NCBI GenBank assembly: GCA_032207245.1
Contig: CM063500.1
Location: 67,030,694 to 67,094,693 of the forward strand
From: Pardosa pseudoannulata
Taxonomy: Eukaryota > Arthropoda > Arachnida > Araneae > Lycosidae
Direction of reading: 5' to 3'
Length of the DNA stretch: 64,000 nt
In this document: one piece after another, positions 48,440 through 61,061 of the stretch
Layout of the letters: every line of letters starts with the position of its first letter
How positions within the stretch are numbered: position 1 is the first letter of the stretch
The notes under the pieces: generated by a model
Told to the model about the DNA's origin: nothing
The model's database searches: none
The model's input: only the letters and a program-made list of their open reading frames with translations
Program-made: the position numbers and the translations under genes

Positions 48440-51400
48440 TGGATTTTCAATTAGATATTTAGCTCTATTCAGCCGAGAAAACTAGTTCATGAATGAAAGA
48501 AATTAAATTAACTCTAAATGTTAGTGCACTTAACATGAATACATCTATATTTAGATTAATGTCTGGCACTGCATCTGAGTTCAGGTAAAACAAAAGTGAC
48601 ATGCGTAAAAAATGAAACACTAAAATTTTGACCACTTGTTTTACATTGTCAGTAAGGTAAATTCCCCAGAAGGAATGTCAACACTTCAAATAAAACATGT
48701 GAGCACTAAATATTAGCATACGTATTTTTTGAACAACATGACATCGCAACAATATTCTTAGGCTGGATTACAAAAAGTGACTACTGCAATATAAATAGTT
48801 AAATTGAGCAGTAAATTATAAAAATTAACATTTTAACTCAAGATCTTGAATTTGTCATAAATATCAGTTGCATTGCATAAAAGTCCATCACAATAATCTA
48901 ACATTTAATGTGAGTGGATCTCACTTAAGCAAATATATTTTTAGAAAATGGTATTGCAATTTCATTTTCTTAATACAGCATTGCACAAAATTAAAATTAC
49001 AGCAGTGTAAGATAAAGTTAAAGCAAACTGGTAAATTTTCTATAAAAATTTGTCATTTTAACAATAGATCTACTTGAATTTTCTATAAAGAATAGTTGCA
49101 ATGCATGGAAGCCAATATGATTGTCCTAATATTTAATGTGAGTGCAGAATATGAGCACACATTTTCGAATAATCTACCATTGCAACTGAATATTAAAACA
49201 GGGTGACAAAAATAACAGTTACTCCAGTGTAAAAATAATCAAATGTACCAGCACAAGCGTTATACGAAATTAAGACATTTCCAGTAATGTCCCACAATTC
49301 TTTAAAATACTCAGAGAAGGAGCTGCAATGCAAAAATGTCAATACAACAGCCCTAACATTTAATATGGATACACTATGAGTGCACATATTTTTAGAATAA
49401 ACTGGCATTGCAACTGTCTTCTATTAATACAGCGTCAAAAATAACAGTTACTGCAGTGTAAAAATATTTAAATATACCAGCACAATCATACGTAATTAAG
49501 ACATTTCCAGTAAGTTGTCTTTTAAATGCTGGGAGAAAAAGCTGCAATGCAAAAATGTCAATACAAAAACCCTAACATTTAATATGGATGCACTATGAGT
49601 GCACATATTTTTAGAATAAACTGGCATTGCAACTGTCTTCTATTAATACAGTGTCAAAAATAAAAGTTACTGCAGTTTAAAAATATTCAAATATACCAGC
49701 ACAAGCGTTTTACGAAACTAAGACATTTCCAGTAAGCTGTCTTTTAAATGCTAGAAGGTGCTGCAATGCAAAAATATCAATACCACAGCCCTAACATTTA
49801 ATGGATGCACTATGAGTGCACATCGTTTTTGAATAAACTGGCATTGCAACTGTCTTCTATTAATACAGTGTCAAAAATAACAGTTACTGCAGTGTAAAAA
49901 TATTTAAATATACCAGCACAAACGTTATACGAAATTAAGACATTTCCAGTAGGTTGTCTTGAAAATGCTGGGAGAAGGAGCTGCAATGCAAAAATGTCAA
50001 TACGACAGCCCTAACATTTAATATGGATGCACTATGAGTGCACATATTTTTAGAATAAACTGGCATTGCAACTGTCTTCTATTAATACAGTGTCAAAAAT
50101 AACAGTTACTGCAGTGTAAAAATATTTAAATATAACAGCACAACCGTTATACGAAATTAAGACATTTCCAGTAGGTTTTCTTGAAAAGGCCGGGAGAAGG
50201 AGCTGCAATGCAAAAATGTCAATACGACAGCCCTAACATTTAATATGGATGCACTATGAGTGCACATATTTTTAGAATAAACTGGCATTGCAACTGTCTT
50301 CTATTAATACAGTGTCAAAAATAACAGTTACTGCAGTGTAAAAATATTTAAATATACCAGCACAACCGTTACACGAAATTAAGACATTTCCAGTAGGTTG
50401 TCTTGAAAAGTCCGGGAGCAGGAGCTGCAATGCAAAAATGTCAATACGACAGCCCTAACATTTAATATGGATGCACTATGAGTGCACATCGTTTTTGAAT
50501 AAACTGCTTGCAATGTCTCTATTATACAGTTTAATCAAAATTAACAGTTACTGCAGTGAAAAATAATTTAAATATACCAGCACAAACTGTATAACGAAAT
50601 TAAGATATTTTAAACTAGGTTGTCTTGAAATATGCCGGGAGAACGGAGCTTCAAAGCAAAAATGTCAATACGACAGCCCTAACTGGCATTGCAACTGTCT
50701 TCTATTAATACAGTGTCAAAAATAACAGTTACTGCAGTGTAAAAATATTTAAATGTAACAGTACAACCGTTATACGAAATTAAGACATTTCCAGTAGGTT
50801 TTCTTGAAAAGGCCGGGAGAAGGAGCTGCAATGCAAAAATGTCAATACGACAGCCCTAACATTTAATATGGATGCACTATGAGTGCACATATTTTTAGAA
50901 TAAACTGGCATTGCAACTGTCTTCTATTAATACAGGGCGACAAAAATAAGTTACTGCAGTGTAAAAATATTCAAATATACCAGCACAAGCGTTTTACGAA
51001 ACTAAGACATTTCCAGTAAGCTGTCTTTTAAATGCTGGGAGAAGGTGCTGCAATGCAAAAATGTCAATACGACTGCCCGAACATTTAATGTGGATGCACT
51101 GACCATGAGCGCACATATTTTTAGAATAAACTGGCATTGCAACTGTCTTCTATGAATACAGGGCGACAAAAATAAGTTACTGCAGTGTAAAAATATTCAA
51201 ATATACCAGCACAAGCGTTTTACGAAACTAAGACATTTCCAGTAAGCTGTCTTTTAAATGCTGGGAGAAGGTGCTGCAATGCAAAAATGTCAATACGACA
51301 GCCCTAACATTTAATATGGATGCACTATGAGTGCACATATTTTTAGAATAAACTGGCATTGCAACTGTCTTCTATTAATACAGAGTCAAAAATAACAGTT

Positions 51401-52760
51401 ACTGCAGTGTAAAAATATTTAAATATACCAGCACAATCGTTATGCGAAATTATGACATTTCTAGTATGTTGTCTTGAAATGGCCGGGAGTAGGAGCTGCA
51501 ATGCAAAAATGTCAATACGACAGCCCTAACATTTAATATGGATGCACTATGAGTGCACATATTTTTAGAATAAACTGGCATTGCAACTGTCTTCTATTAA
51601 TACAGTGTCAAAAATAACAGTTACTGCAGTGTAAAAATATTTAAATATACCAGCACAACCGTTATACGAAATTAAGACATTTCCAGTATGTTGTCTTGAA
51701 AATGCTGGGAGAAGGAACTGCAATACAAAAATGTCAATACGACAGCCCTAACATTTAATGTGGATGCACCGACTATGAGTGCACATATTTTTAGAATAAA
51801 CTGGCATTGCAATTGTCTTCTATTAATACAGCGTCAAAAATAACAGTTACTGCAGTGTAAAAATATTTAAATATATAACAAGCGTTATACGGAATTAAGA
51901 CATTTCTAGTATGTTGTCTTGAAATGGCCGGGAGTAGGAGCTGCAATGCAAAAATGTCAATACGACAGCCCTAACATTTAATATAGATGCACTATGAGTG
52001 CACAAATTTTTGAATAAACTGGCATTGCAATTGTCTTCTATTAATACAAACGACAAAAATAAGTTACTGCAGTGTAAAAATTTAAATATAGCAAATTTTA
52101 AATTAAAATAGAATTTTACAAGCAAATTTATGAACATACGACAGCCTAACATTTAATATGGATGGACTATGACATTTTTAGAATAAACTGGCATTGCAAC
52201 TGTCTTTATTAATACAGATGTCAAATATAATAAACATTTTTAAAATATTTAAATATAAGCACTATGCGTTCATTCCTTTTTAATAACTGTATTGCAATTA
52301 ACTTTATAATGCAGGGATGCAAAAAAAACATGCAGTGTAAAAAATATTTAATATGCCATACTAGACGAAATGGCGACATTTCTATTTATGCACTTTATTT
52401 TTCAGCAAGACATGAGAATGTTGTGCTACTGCAATGCAAAAATCAATACGTGCTAACATTTAATGTTGCACTGATGAGTGCACATATTTTTAGAATAAAT
52501 TGCAATATTTTTATTAATATTATACAGGAATTTAAAAAAATATTACACCAATAAGAAATTTCAAATAAAATGAGCGTACTATTTTATACGATAGACATTT
52601 TAATAAGGCTTGCTGAGTGTACCAAGCTAAATGCAATAAGAACACAACGGCCTAATTTTCTATTGTACAATTAAATGCGACTAGTTGTAATATTTTTAGA
52701 ATAAATTTTTGCCATTTCCCTATTAAAACAAACATTTCTAAAACATTCCAATATATTAAA
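48440..52760. repeat. Complex satellite array, unit about 221 bp
   Basis: The marker GCTGCAATGCAAAAATGTC recurs at 49322, 49541, 49760, 49980, 50202, 50424, 50648 (mutated), 50825, 51047, 51273, 51494, 51717 and 51940, spacing 219-226 bp except one of 177 bp. Each unit also has a GCACTATGAGTGCAC block and a CAGTTACTGCAGTGTAAAAA block. Units between 49320 and 52000 are very similar. To the left (48440-49320) and right (52050-52760) they fade into diverged versions. No coding frame is conserved. The 177-bp spacing comes from a deletion of about 45 bp at CCCTAACTGGC (near 50684). Confidence 0.95.
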
Positions 52761-54082
52761 TATGCACGAACGTATATGAACATTTTTTGACCGTTGTTTG
52801 AAATAGCTTTGTTTATTATTAATACAGTTTAATAGAGATAATATTTCTACATAATTTTCATTACAATCGTTTTAACATTTACTAATGCATTAGCTGTTAA
52901 CACAAGATTTTTGTAAAATAATGCAATTACTTTTATATTTATTTAATATAAATGCAAAGTATTTAGAATCAGAATTAATTTCTTTATAAACTAAATTGAA
53001 CTAAATTTAATGTAACATTTTGTATGAATGAGTAGCATAGATAGTTAAATTAATGTTTTTTATCAAAGAAGAGCAAATTTTTAATTTATTGCAATAACTT
53101 TCATTATTCATATGTGTGGTATTTTTAAAAGAAAACCTTCTGAATTATACAACTTGCGTAAAATGGTATCAAATTCAAATATCGCACATGTTTGTGTTTA
53201 TTTAACTGTAAAGCAAATCAAAACGTAGATTTGCTGAGCTTTATCAACAGTACTACATTAAACCTTTATAAAAAGAATTTTTAAGAATAATAATTTTTGT
53301 TTATTTCTAATTTTAAATATATAATTATTCCATTTTAAAATTGTCCACAAACTTTTAAACTTCTTGAAAAAAACATTTTTTTATAGTACAAAAGTTTTTA
53401 ATCTAAGAATATCTATTTTTATAAACTTTATTATATGTTTAAAAAATAATCTATTAATAAAAAATTTTTAACTTAACACAGATAAAATCTCAAAAATAGT
53501 AATTTACTTTTTATAAATTTATGATTACTTTTTTATACAACAATAATATAAAATTTATTGTTTACTTTGTATAAATAGATATAATAAATAATATTAAAGA
53601 TTAATTTTTAAAAAATAATCAAATCGAAGATTATAAAAAAATGAATGTTCTAAAAGTAAAATAAAAATATCGCAAAATTATTGTTTTTTTTTTTAACGAA
53701 AGCAATTTAAGTAGTAATTAAATACAGTACTAAATAAATTTTTACATTTATAAAGCAAATAAAAAGAATTTTCTAATAAAAAGTGTACTCAATAAATGTA
53801 TAAAAGAACTTTAAAAATAGTTATAACAAAAACTTAAAAATCTAAAATTACATTACATTTTTTATAACTTTTATAAAATTTATTATATGTTTAAAAGAAT
53901 AAATCTATTTATAAAAAAAGGTGTTTTAACGAATCTAATGTTGATCAAGATATATTCACATCGAGAGAGTTTAAGTGTTTGAAATTTCTCAATGAAAAAT
54001 ACCATTTTATTGATTAAAGCCTTTCTAATTAGTCAAAAATTCTTGAAATGTTTTGGACACTATAAGATATTCTTCCTGTGGA
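52761..54082. other. Extremely AT-rich stretch
   Basis: Long A and T tracts with almost no G or C. No frames or repeats were recognised. It follows the decayed edge of the satellite. Confidence 0.5.
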
Positions 54083-54250
54083 TGTTTGGTTTGGTTTGGT
54101 TTTGAGCGCTATTTGAGCTCTTTTCAACAAGAGGTTGGGACCTACTACTTTGTCAAAACCAAAGGACTAGCATTCACGCTAACATTTATATTCGAATCTA
54201 TGACTCCTGAGTTTGTCACGAGATTTTAATATTTTTGTCCAATAAAGGGA
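54083..54250 (-). repeat. tRNA-derived SINE (family 1), heavily degraded
   Basis: Begins TTTGGTTTGGTTTTGAGCGC at the left; GGGACCTACTACTT and a remnant with 'ttcgaatct' follow. The tRNA head cannot be read reliably, and the right limit is approximate. Confidence 0.6.
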
Positions 54251-54654
54251 ACTTTCACTCTTTGGAATCGAACCTAAATCCATTTGAAAGTGTAACATAA
54301 CCGTTATACAGACAAATTAGTTTTAGATGACTAGATCAATCCCCCCTTCGGAAAGGTACAGGAAGGAACATGCACATTTACAATTCTAACAAGGGAGTTT
54401 TAGTGAAATATTTGGAGTTAACTTTCTCAAAGAGTAATATGTATAAAAGTAAAATGATTACCTTGCCTTGAATTTCCAAAAATAAATGTTCTAGGATAAA
54501 ATGAATCACTTGTTCTCCAAAAATTACATTTTCACTTTCATATTCTTTGTGATGAGCCACTACAATATTAACATAGAAACATAATTAGGTATCAAATTTT
54601 ATTAACAGTTTCTGTGAAACATTACAGTTTAAAATGTTTTTACTTTTTATACAT

Positions 54655-55175
54655 TTTCTCAGTATTACTGTTACCAAATACATGATCCCATTCATTGCAA
54701 TTAAACTTCTAATTTAATCTTGGTTACTTGATCTCTTTTTTGTATGTTCCATTTTTTTTTTCATGTAAATAATTGTAGATGTTACGAGATCAGATGTTAC
54801 GATGAGTATAAAAGGGGCACCTTACGTTTAGCTTTTCCTGTGTTTTTGTGGCTTTTGTTATCAACTGGCGATGCCTGTTGCTACTCGTGTTTTCGTTCAA
54901 TTTAGTTTCCCCACCCCCCATCAGGTAAATTACATAATATAGTCACTTGCCAGAATGTTGAATTTGCAAATTAGTTTTGTATTATCTGCCAACTGTTTTT
55001 GATGCTTCGTTTAACTGTTTTTATAAATTTACATTGTTTTGAGAAAGGGAAAATAAACTTTCACGTTTTTATATTTTTGGTGCAATTTTTTTAAAGAAAC
55101 TCCGTGTTCAGTTAGGCCATGCTACTGTGCTAAACATTAGTGGAAACTTGCTGATAGGTACTGTCAAAACATTAC
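54655..55175 (+). repeat. Unclassified dispersed repeat, copy 2, with LTR-like signals
   Basis: Collinear with 30885-31510. This copy carries TATAAAAG at 54807-54814 and AATAAA at 55052-55057, about 245 bp apart, as in the promoter and polyadenylation signal of an LTR. TG...CA ends and a target duplication were not found, so an LTR identity is only possible. Confidence 0.6.
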
Positions 55176-55970
55176 ACACACACTGAATCTTATTAAAACC
55201 ATAAATAATAATAGAGTTAGGCTTCAAATTTATGGATAAGAATTTGGTAAACAGTATACATTTACATTAAAATGCATTCGGCAAGTCTAAGTTACAAATA
55301 AATTACTAGACGCTCCAAAATGAAATAACAATGTTTTGTAACCTTCATATAACAAGGAAGTATAAATTTTAATGAAGTAAAATAGATATTAGATTTCAAA
55401 AGATTTCACTTTATAGCTCACGTTTACAGTTTAAATTAGGTGTAAACACAAAATACTCACTATTTTTTCAGTCTTATTTTACCATTTTTAAATGTATCTT
55501 ATCCCCATACAATATCAAATATTAAAAAAGTTTTTACATTTTAAAGATTAAACGTCATGTTCCGTACTGAAAACGAACTTTTACATTTTCCTTGAGTTAC
55601 TAAAAAACTATTGATTTAACATCTTATTTCCACCAATTGATAAGTAGTTTAAATATAATTACCAATATTGCACGTGCAAAAATAAAATAAAAAATAATCG
55701 GAAATAAACAAAAAATTAAACTTTGACTGTCCAAAAATAAAAAAAAAACATTTAACAATTAGGGAAAAGTTAAATTATATTCTGTTAATAGAAGCTAAAT
55801 AAAAATAAATTAAAAAGATTTATATACATAAGTTCAAAATGAATAGAATAAGTAATACATTCATCAGCATCAGGCCTGAAGAGATCAGAAAACCCAGCGG
55901 GCCACATTGGAATCTAATCGTATGTCGGTGGGCCGCACAGTATGTTCTATGTATGTGTACACACTAATTT
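55176..55970. other. No recognisable feature
   Basis: AT-rich spacer. A slightly GC-richer patch at 55870-55935 precedes a SINE. Confidence 0.4.
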
Positions 55971-55971
55971 G

Positions 55972-56137
55972 AGGTTTGGGTTTGTTTTGGAGAACTACGG
56001 CCTAATGTTTTACTCACTAGAGATAATCAAAGCGGAACGTACTCACTCCATGAAAATACCCATGCCAGCAGCGGAATTACAACCCTTGAACTCTAGTACC
56101 GAACAGCAACGCTCTACCATTAGGCTACCGTTCGGCA
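55972..56137 (-). repeat. tRNA-derived SINE (family 1), diverged
   Basis: Reverse orientation: the tail GGTTTGGGTTTGTTTTGGAG at the left and the head ending CCGTTCGGC at the right. On the minus strand the box B-like site is GGTTGTAATTCC. The body is partly deleted. The 79-codon frame here is a shadow. Confidence 0.75.
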
Positions 56138-56333
56138 CAGACATACTTCAGGTGATACTTAAAGCGACAGTGGACCTTTAGAGCAAACTTTTTCTTTTCT
56201 TTTAAATGAATTTCCTTGAAGATTAATTATGTTATTAGTATTACTGATGTATAAATATTTTAAAAATTTGAAAATAAAAATATTAATTATTTTGAAGTTA
56301 TTAATTATTGTTTGATAATTAGCTTAATTGAAA

Positions 56334-56370
56334 ATGCAAAATTGATGCTCCAGGCGCATCAATTTTGCAT
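56334..56370. other. Perfect inverted repeat, 15-bp arms
   Basis: ATGCAAAATTGATGC (56334-56348) and its exact inverse (56356-56370) flank a 7-base loop. The outer part of the right arm, CTCCAGGCGCAT, reappears inverted at 56629-56640. Confidence 0.8.
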
Positions 56371-56640
56371 AAAATATTTAAAAAAAATTAAGTATACCTT
56401 AGACTTTACAAAAAAAATGTAATTGTTTCCATAAAAATTCATAGAATATATAAAGAAAAAAATTATGATGATGATGATACCCATATTTTGCAGAATAAAC
56501 AGCTATAGCGGTTAATTAAAATGCATAACTAACATATTATATGCTTCAAAACAAACCCGTTTCAACTACTTTATTTTATAAACTAACGTAAATAATACTG
56601 GAATTTCAGAGACAATGATCTATTTTCAATGCGCCTGGAG
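56348..56640. mobile_element. Possible MITE with CTCCAGGCGCAT ends
   Basis: CTCCAGGCGCAT near 56348 and ATGCGCCTGGAG ending at 56640 form a 12-bp inverted repeat about 290 bp apart. I saw no target duplication. The interior is AT-rich without frames. Confidence 0.35.
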
Positions 56641-57489
56641 TACTTTAAACATTTGTAATACATAAAAATTTTGCTTGAGTAAACAGCATTTGAAGTTATT
56701 ATTGCTATACCCATAAGTAATGATAAGCTTATCATACCCATAAGTAATGATAAAATGATGGGAATGAAAAAATATTTTTGCTCCGTATTTATAATGATAT
56801 ATTCTTTCACTATTCAATAAAATCGAAAATTCGAATTTTCTGTCTATTTTAGCCAATTTAAAAGTCCACCATGGCCTTAATGCATTAAAAAATCTTTTAT
56901 TCATAAACTAGAAATGAAGTAGTTAATTTAGAAATGTGCATAAGTTATAACAATCAGTAAATCAATCTAAAAATATATTTATTATAAAAAATACAGTACT
57001 TGATTCAATTAGAGATTTTTTGAATTTTGCTACTGGCCACGAAATATTACTGCAAGCTATAAACTACACCTGATCAGTGTAATAAAATTTTTAGCTATTA
57101 ATATTCATGAAATTATTAATGCTTATTGTAGATGTAAGAGATTGAAAATTGCCTATCAATGCTACATGTTACTAAACCATATAAAATTAATATAAATTCC
57201 ATAGATATTAGTGAATCTAATTGTAAGCTGAATTTTCTTCCCTATTTAAACATTCATCATTAGGAATAAATACACTTTAATATATCAAGAAGCCTTGAAT
57301 ATCATTTTTAAAATACTCAACATTCGTCTCAAGGTATGATCATAAATGTTACATAAAACAAAGGTTACTTAGTAAATTTAAAATATAAAAAATATCTAGA
57401 TTTAGTTTTTAAAAAAACAATTTGCTTAAAAATTGAGGTGGTCCTCAAAATTCACTAATTGGCGGTCTCAATGAAGTCGTCTAAATCAA
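56641..57489. other. No recognisable feature
   Basis: AT-rich. A short direct repeat ACCCATAAGTAATGATA occurs twice near 56709 and 56738. Confidence 0.4.
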
Positions 57490-57493
57490 TTAA

Positions 57494-58435
57494 CCCATAG
57501 TGCCAAGAAATTGTGGGACAACTTTCGATGTTTAAGCAGATTAATCTCGACTGCTTATTAACCCATATAGTACCTCACCAACTAAATATTTCTGAAAATT
57601 TTTAAAACTTTATCCATAACATTAATATTGTGTAACTAAGCATATAAAACCAAAATTTTAAAAATAAATTTTAATTTTTTAAGTAATTATCTGTCCTATA
57701 ATTAGGCCAACTGTCCAATACACTACTAAAATTTAACAAGTATCACTTACATTGCATTAGGCTGATTCATAGGGGAAATTTGGGAAAACATTCAAAGCAA
57801 AGTTCAACATTACATGTTAAGCACACTGTTGTTGCTTTTCTTTTGCAGTTCTTGAACTGGCATTTTTGGTAAGGGGTAATAGAAAAAGGATATTCGTTGT
57901 AGGATGCAAATAATTAAAATTTATATCCAAATTTTACAGGTTTATTTTTCACGAACATCTTGCAACTGTGGCTTCCAAAATATTTTACCATTCTTTCATG
58001 TATGGTGAGATTTTCAGAAAATATACCAAATTGCTTCAAGGTTATGCTGATTTTGTCACAAAAAAAGTCGAATTTTACAATAACGATCTTGCAGATCAAT
58101 TGAAGAATCATCGTTAAAATGGATAAAGTGTTTGGTGTCATAATACCGTTTTCTGGACTCACTAATGTGGTGCCAATATCTGGAGTACTATAACCTCCAC
58201 TATGTTTAAAAAAATAAATATAAATTTAAAGATTAAAAAATAACTTTTAAGGGGTTGCTAAAAATATATTTTACAATACAATATATTTTGATTTCTCAGG
58301 GTTTTTTTTGTTACTATGAAAAAGTGTCTATTTTAAAGGTCTTAAAATAAAATCCACTCAGAAAAAGTTTATAAATTTATTATTAAATGTAATTCTATTT
58401 GCTGACCTGTTTATAGAACAGCGGTCCACTATGGG
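57494..58435 (-). mobile_element. piggyBac relic (942 bp)
   Basis: The left end CCCATAGTG follows TTAA (57490-57493). The right end CACTATGGG is followed by CTAA (58436-58439), a one-base variant of TTAA. A transposase remnant lies inside on the minus strand. The terminal sequence differs from the other piggyBac families in the window. Confidence 0.75.
57760..58162 (-). pseudogene. piggyBac transposase fragment with internal deletion
   Basis: The 82-codon minus-strand frame (57914-58162) contains IFSENLTIHERMVKYFGSH and a KNKPVKFGYKF end, matching the segment before and after the second catalytic region of PGBD-type enzymes; the expected Asp of 'IDE' reads His. After a large deletion the next readable piece (about 57775-57865) is the Cys-rich tail with CKRKATTVCLTC and ELCFECF. 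The centre of the catalytic domain is missing. Confidence 0.8.
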
Positions 58436-58543
58436 CTAAACGACTTTGGTGATATTGTTATTATTATTAGTGTTATATATTACTGATATAACACTATAAT
58501 ATTAAATAAAACATATATATATATATTTCATACATTTAGTTAT

Positions 58544-59410
58544 TTATGTTGTTTTAGATAAAAAATTAAGGAAATTTAAGGGAGAGGGAGTCAGAAACCG
58601 GGCACAGTTGAATATTTTCAAATTGCTCCTCCTCCCAAAAATACACCCTAAATTAAGGCTATGAAAATTTTTTTTATGTTCCATCATAAAAACCCTTCTT
58701 TTATATACACATTTTAACATAATTATTGATTGTCCACCATTTTACTTCAGCTTTGTACATTTCTGTGAGATAATTCATTACAAATCGAACATCCTTATTT
58801 AAATTTTCCAGATTTATTCGGTAATCCAGGACATATAAATTTTGTATAAGTCCCAGTTTGTGATTTATTTCAAATTCTATTTCAATTGCTTATATAAATT
58901 TATGAAACGATTCTCTTCAATTTGTTCTGGAGATTTGTAACTAAAAGCAATATTTTTTTATAATATCTAAAAAACAAAGTTTGTCAAACTTAACCATTTT
59001 TTTATTTTATGTTTAAGTAAAGAATTTGATTTTTATTTTTAAAAATTACAAAGTCAAATTAATTTCTCTATTTTTCTATATAAAAATTTAGCATTTTAAA
59101 ACAGCTCTTTTTTTCAGATTTAAATATAAAATTCATTTCAATTTTAAAGTGTTTGAAAATTTTATTTTTTTTAAATTCGTACTATTTTCTGTATGTATAA
59201 TATTTTGGAATAATTTCTGAAAGAACATTCAAAAAGAACGATTACAAAGCGATTATAATTTTTAAAAAAGCAACTTTGTTTCATGGAATTCCATTACGTT
59301 TCAGGAAAAAAAAATTTAGCAAGACAACTTTTTAGAAGGCCAGCGTTGGAATGGTATGACAAATTCCTTCTAGAATTAACAAAAGGGACGACAGTGGATG
59401 GATTAACAAT
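58544..59410 (+). repeat. Duplicated segment, copy 1
   Basis: Collinear with 61962-63035: TATGTTGTTTTAG, TTAAGGAAA, CTTCTTTTATATA, GAGATAATTCATTA, AATCCAGGACAT and GTTTGTGATTTAT in order. Near the right end a frame reads YDKFLLELTKG then VDGL, resembling copy 2. I recognise no known domain. Confidence 0.7.
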
Positions 59411-61057
59411 TAAAAATTTATTGAGAAAAGACATATTTTGGAAAATATGCAAGAAATTTTAGCTTCAATCGAATGAAAATTATATTGTATATAACCTGTA
59501 AAACTTCCGTGACAAAATATCAAAAAAACTTTGAGATAACATGCGTGTTACATGAAAAAAAACAAAGAAAAATAAAGTTAAAGTTTTGTAAATTAAATTT
59601 CTTTACAGAAAATAACCGATATGCTTTTATTTATATTGGAAATTTAAATATAGGAAATTTTTACACGGACTGTTTTAAAATGTTCAGAACCGAATTCCTT
59701 TACGCATATATGTCTAAAGTCTAATCATATATTTCTATAAATCTAATTTTTTGTCGATTTAACAGACTTAAAATACACAATACAGTATCAGTACAAAAAT
59801 TATTGGTGTTATTCAAAATTCATAAGGATTGTAGGTAATAGAATTGGTCAATGAAAATAAATTATTAGAGTTGTATATAAAAAATAAATAGCTGTATCCA
59901 GTGACTTATAAACGTATCCCGAGAATAATATATGAAAAAATGTAAATCGTTAAAAAATTACAGAATTTCTTTTTATAAACATAGTACATTAATCTATTTA
60001 CTTGCCTCTTTACTCAACAAAAAATCATTAAATCACGTATTTGTTCTAACATAAGTATCATCCATCTTGTATAACTCGAACTGAATTCAGCATCATTAAA
60101 TTCTTAACTCATACTTTAAGTTCGAAGTTTTAGCGCATAACAGCCTCAAATATGTTGATATAACACTGGTCACTTTACTAAGCCCAAAAAAATAGAAATC
60201 TACATAAACTTACGTGACACATAAAAATATTTAAAAGAAATAGCGCATGCTTACTTTCAGATGCTCCAGTTTGATGTTACTCATAGATCAGTTAAAAACT
60301 CTTGTCACACACTTAACAAAGCAAAATGGTGTATCACGTTTAGTTGCTTGAACAGCTAATTAGCTATTCAAACAGAAGGGTGTGATGTCATAGATCTACA
60401 GCCAATCGCATTTCATCCCCACTTAATGCAAATCAAAATTATAAACATCTGCCTAAATAAGCTCTAATTTAAAATGGAAATATCGATATTATAGCTAAAG
60501 AAAAATTTTCCTTGTATTTTATTTCTTCGATATTTCGAAAAGATTTTACAAACTGCGATATGCGTATAAAAATGAATTATTTGTAACATGCGTATATATA
60601 AATATTCAGTCAAAGTAAAACTCGTACATTTTCTTTAAAATGGTAAATCTGCATAAATGTTAGACTTCTATTAAAATCTAGAAAATTTTTTCATAACATG
60701 GTATTCATAACTACACAAAAACTACCCATTTCTACACAAAATGGAATCATCAATATGTGGAATGAAAGTCATATTTACCTTTAACAATTTATTTGATACT
60801 ATAAAGTAGTTTAAAAATTCCGTCAGTTTAGATTCCATGTTAAATTTCTAGATAAAATGAAGACTGCAATAAATTCTGGATTGTAATGCAAATATATCAT
60901 CAAGAATACTTAGGTTTCGGCTCATCATTGTTGGTTAAAGATAATCGGTAACTGTGTACAACTTATTGCCTGTTTCACCAAAGTCGTTGAATTGCTAACC
61001 GCGATTAACCATTGGCGCCAACCAATGGTGGGACACAATTCTCCGTTTAAACAGAGA
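59411..61057. other. No supported gene
   Basis: AT-rich. An 83-codon frame at 59473 has an A/T-driven composition without recognisable motifs. A short inverted pair, ACCATTGGCGCCAACCAATGG, is at about 61008-61028 (two more bases pair outside). Confidence 0.35.
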
Positions 61058-61061
61058 TTAA

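Noticed and set aside
48440..52760. CRISPR-like array
   Set aside because: Unit length is about 221 bp with no short direct repeats separated by unique spacers; the whole unit repeats, and the surrounding genome is eukaryotic.
57840..57905. Splice acceptor TTGCTTTTCTTTTGCAG at about 57832
   Set aside because: It lies inside the piggyBac relic, whose real coding strand is the minus strand; the resemblance is chance.
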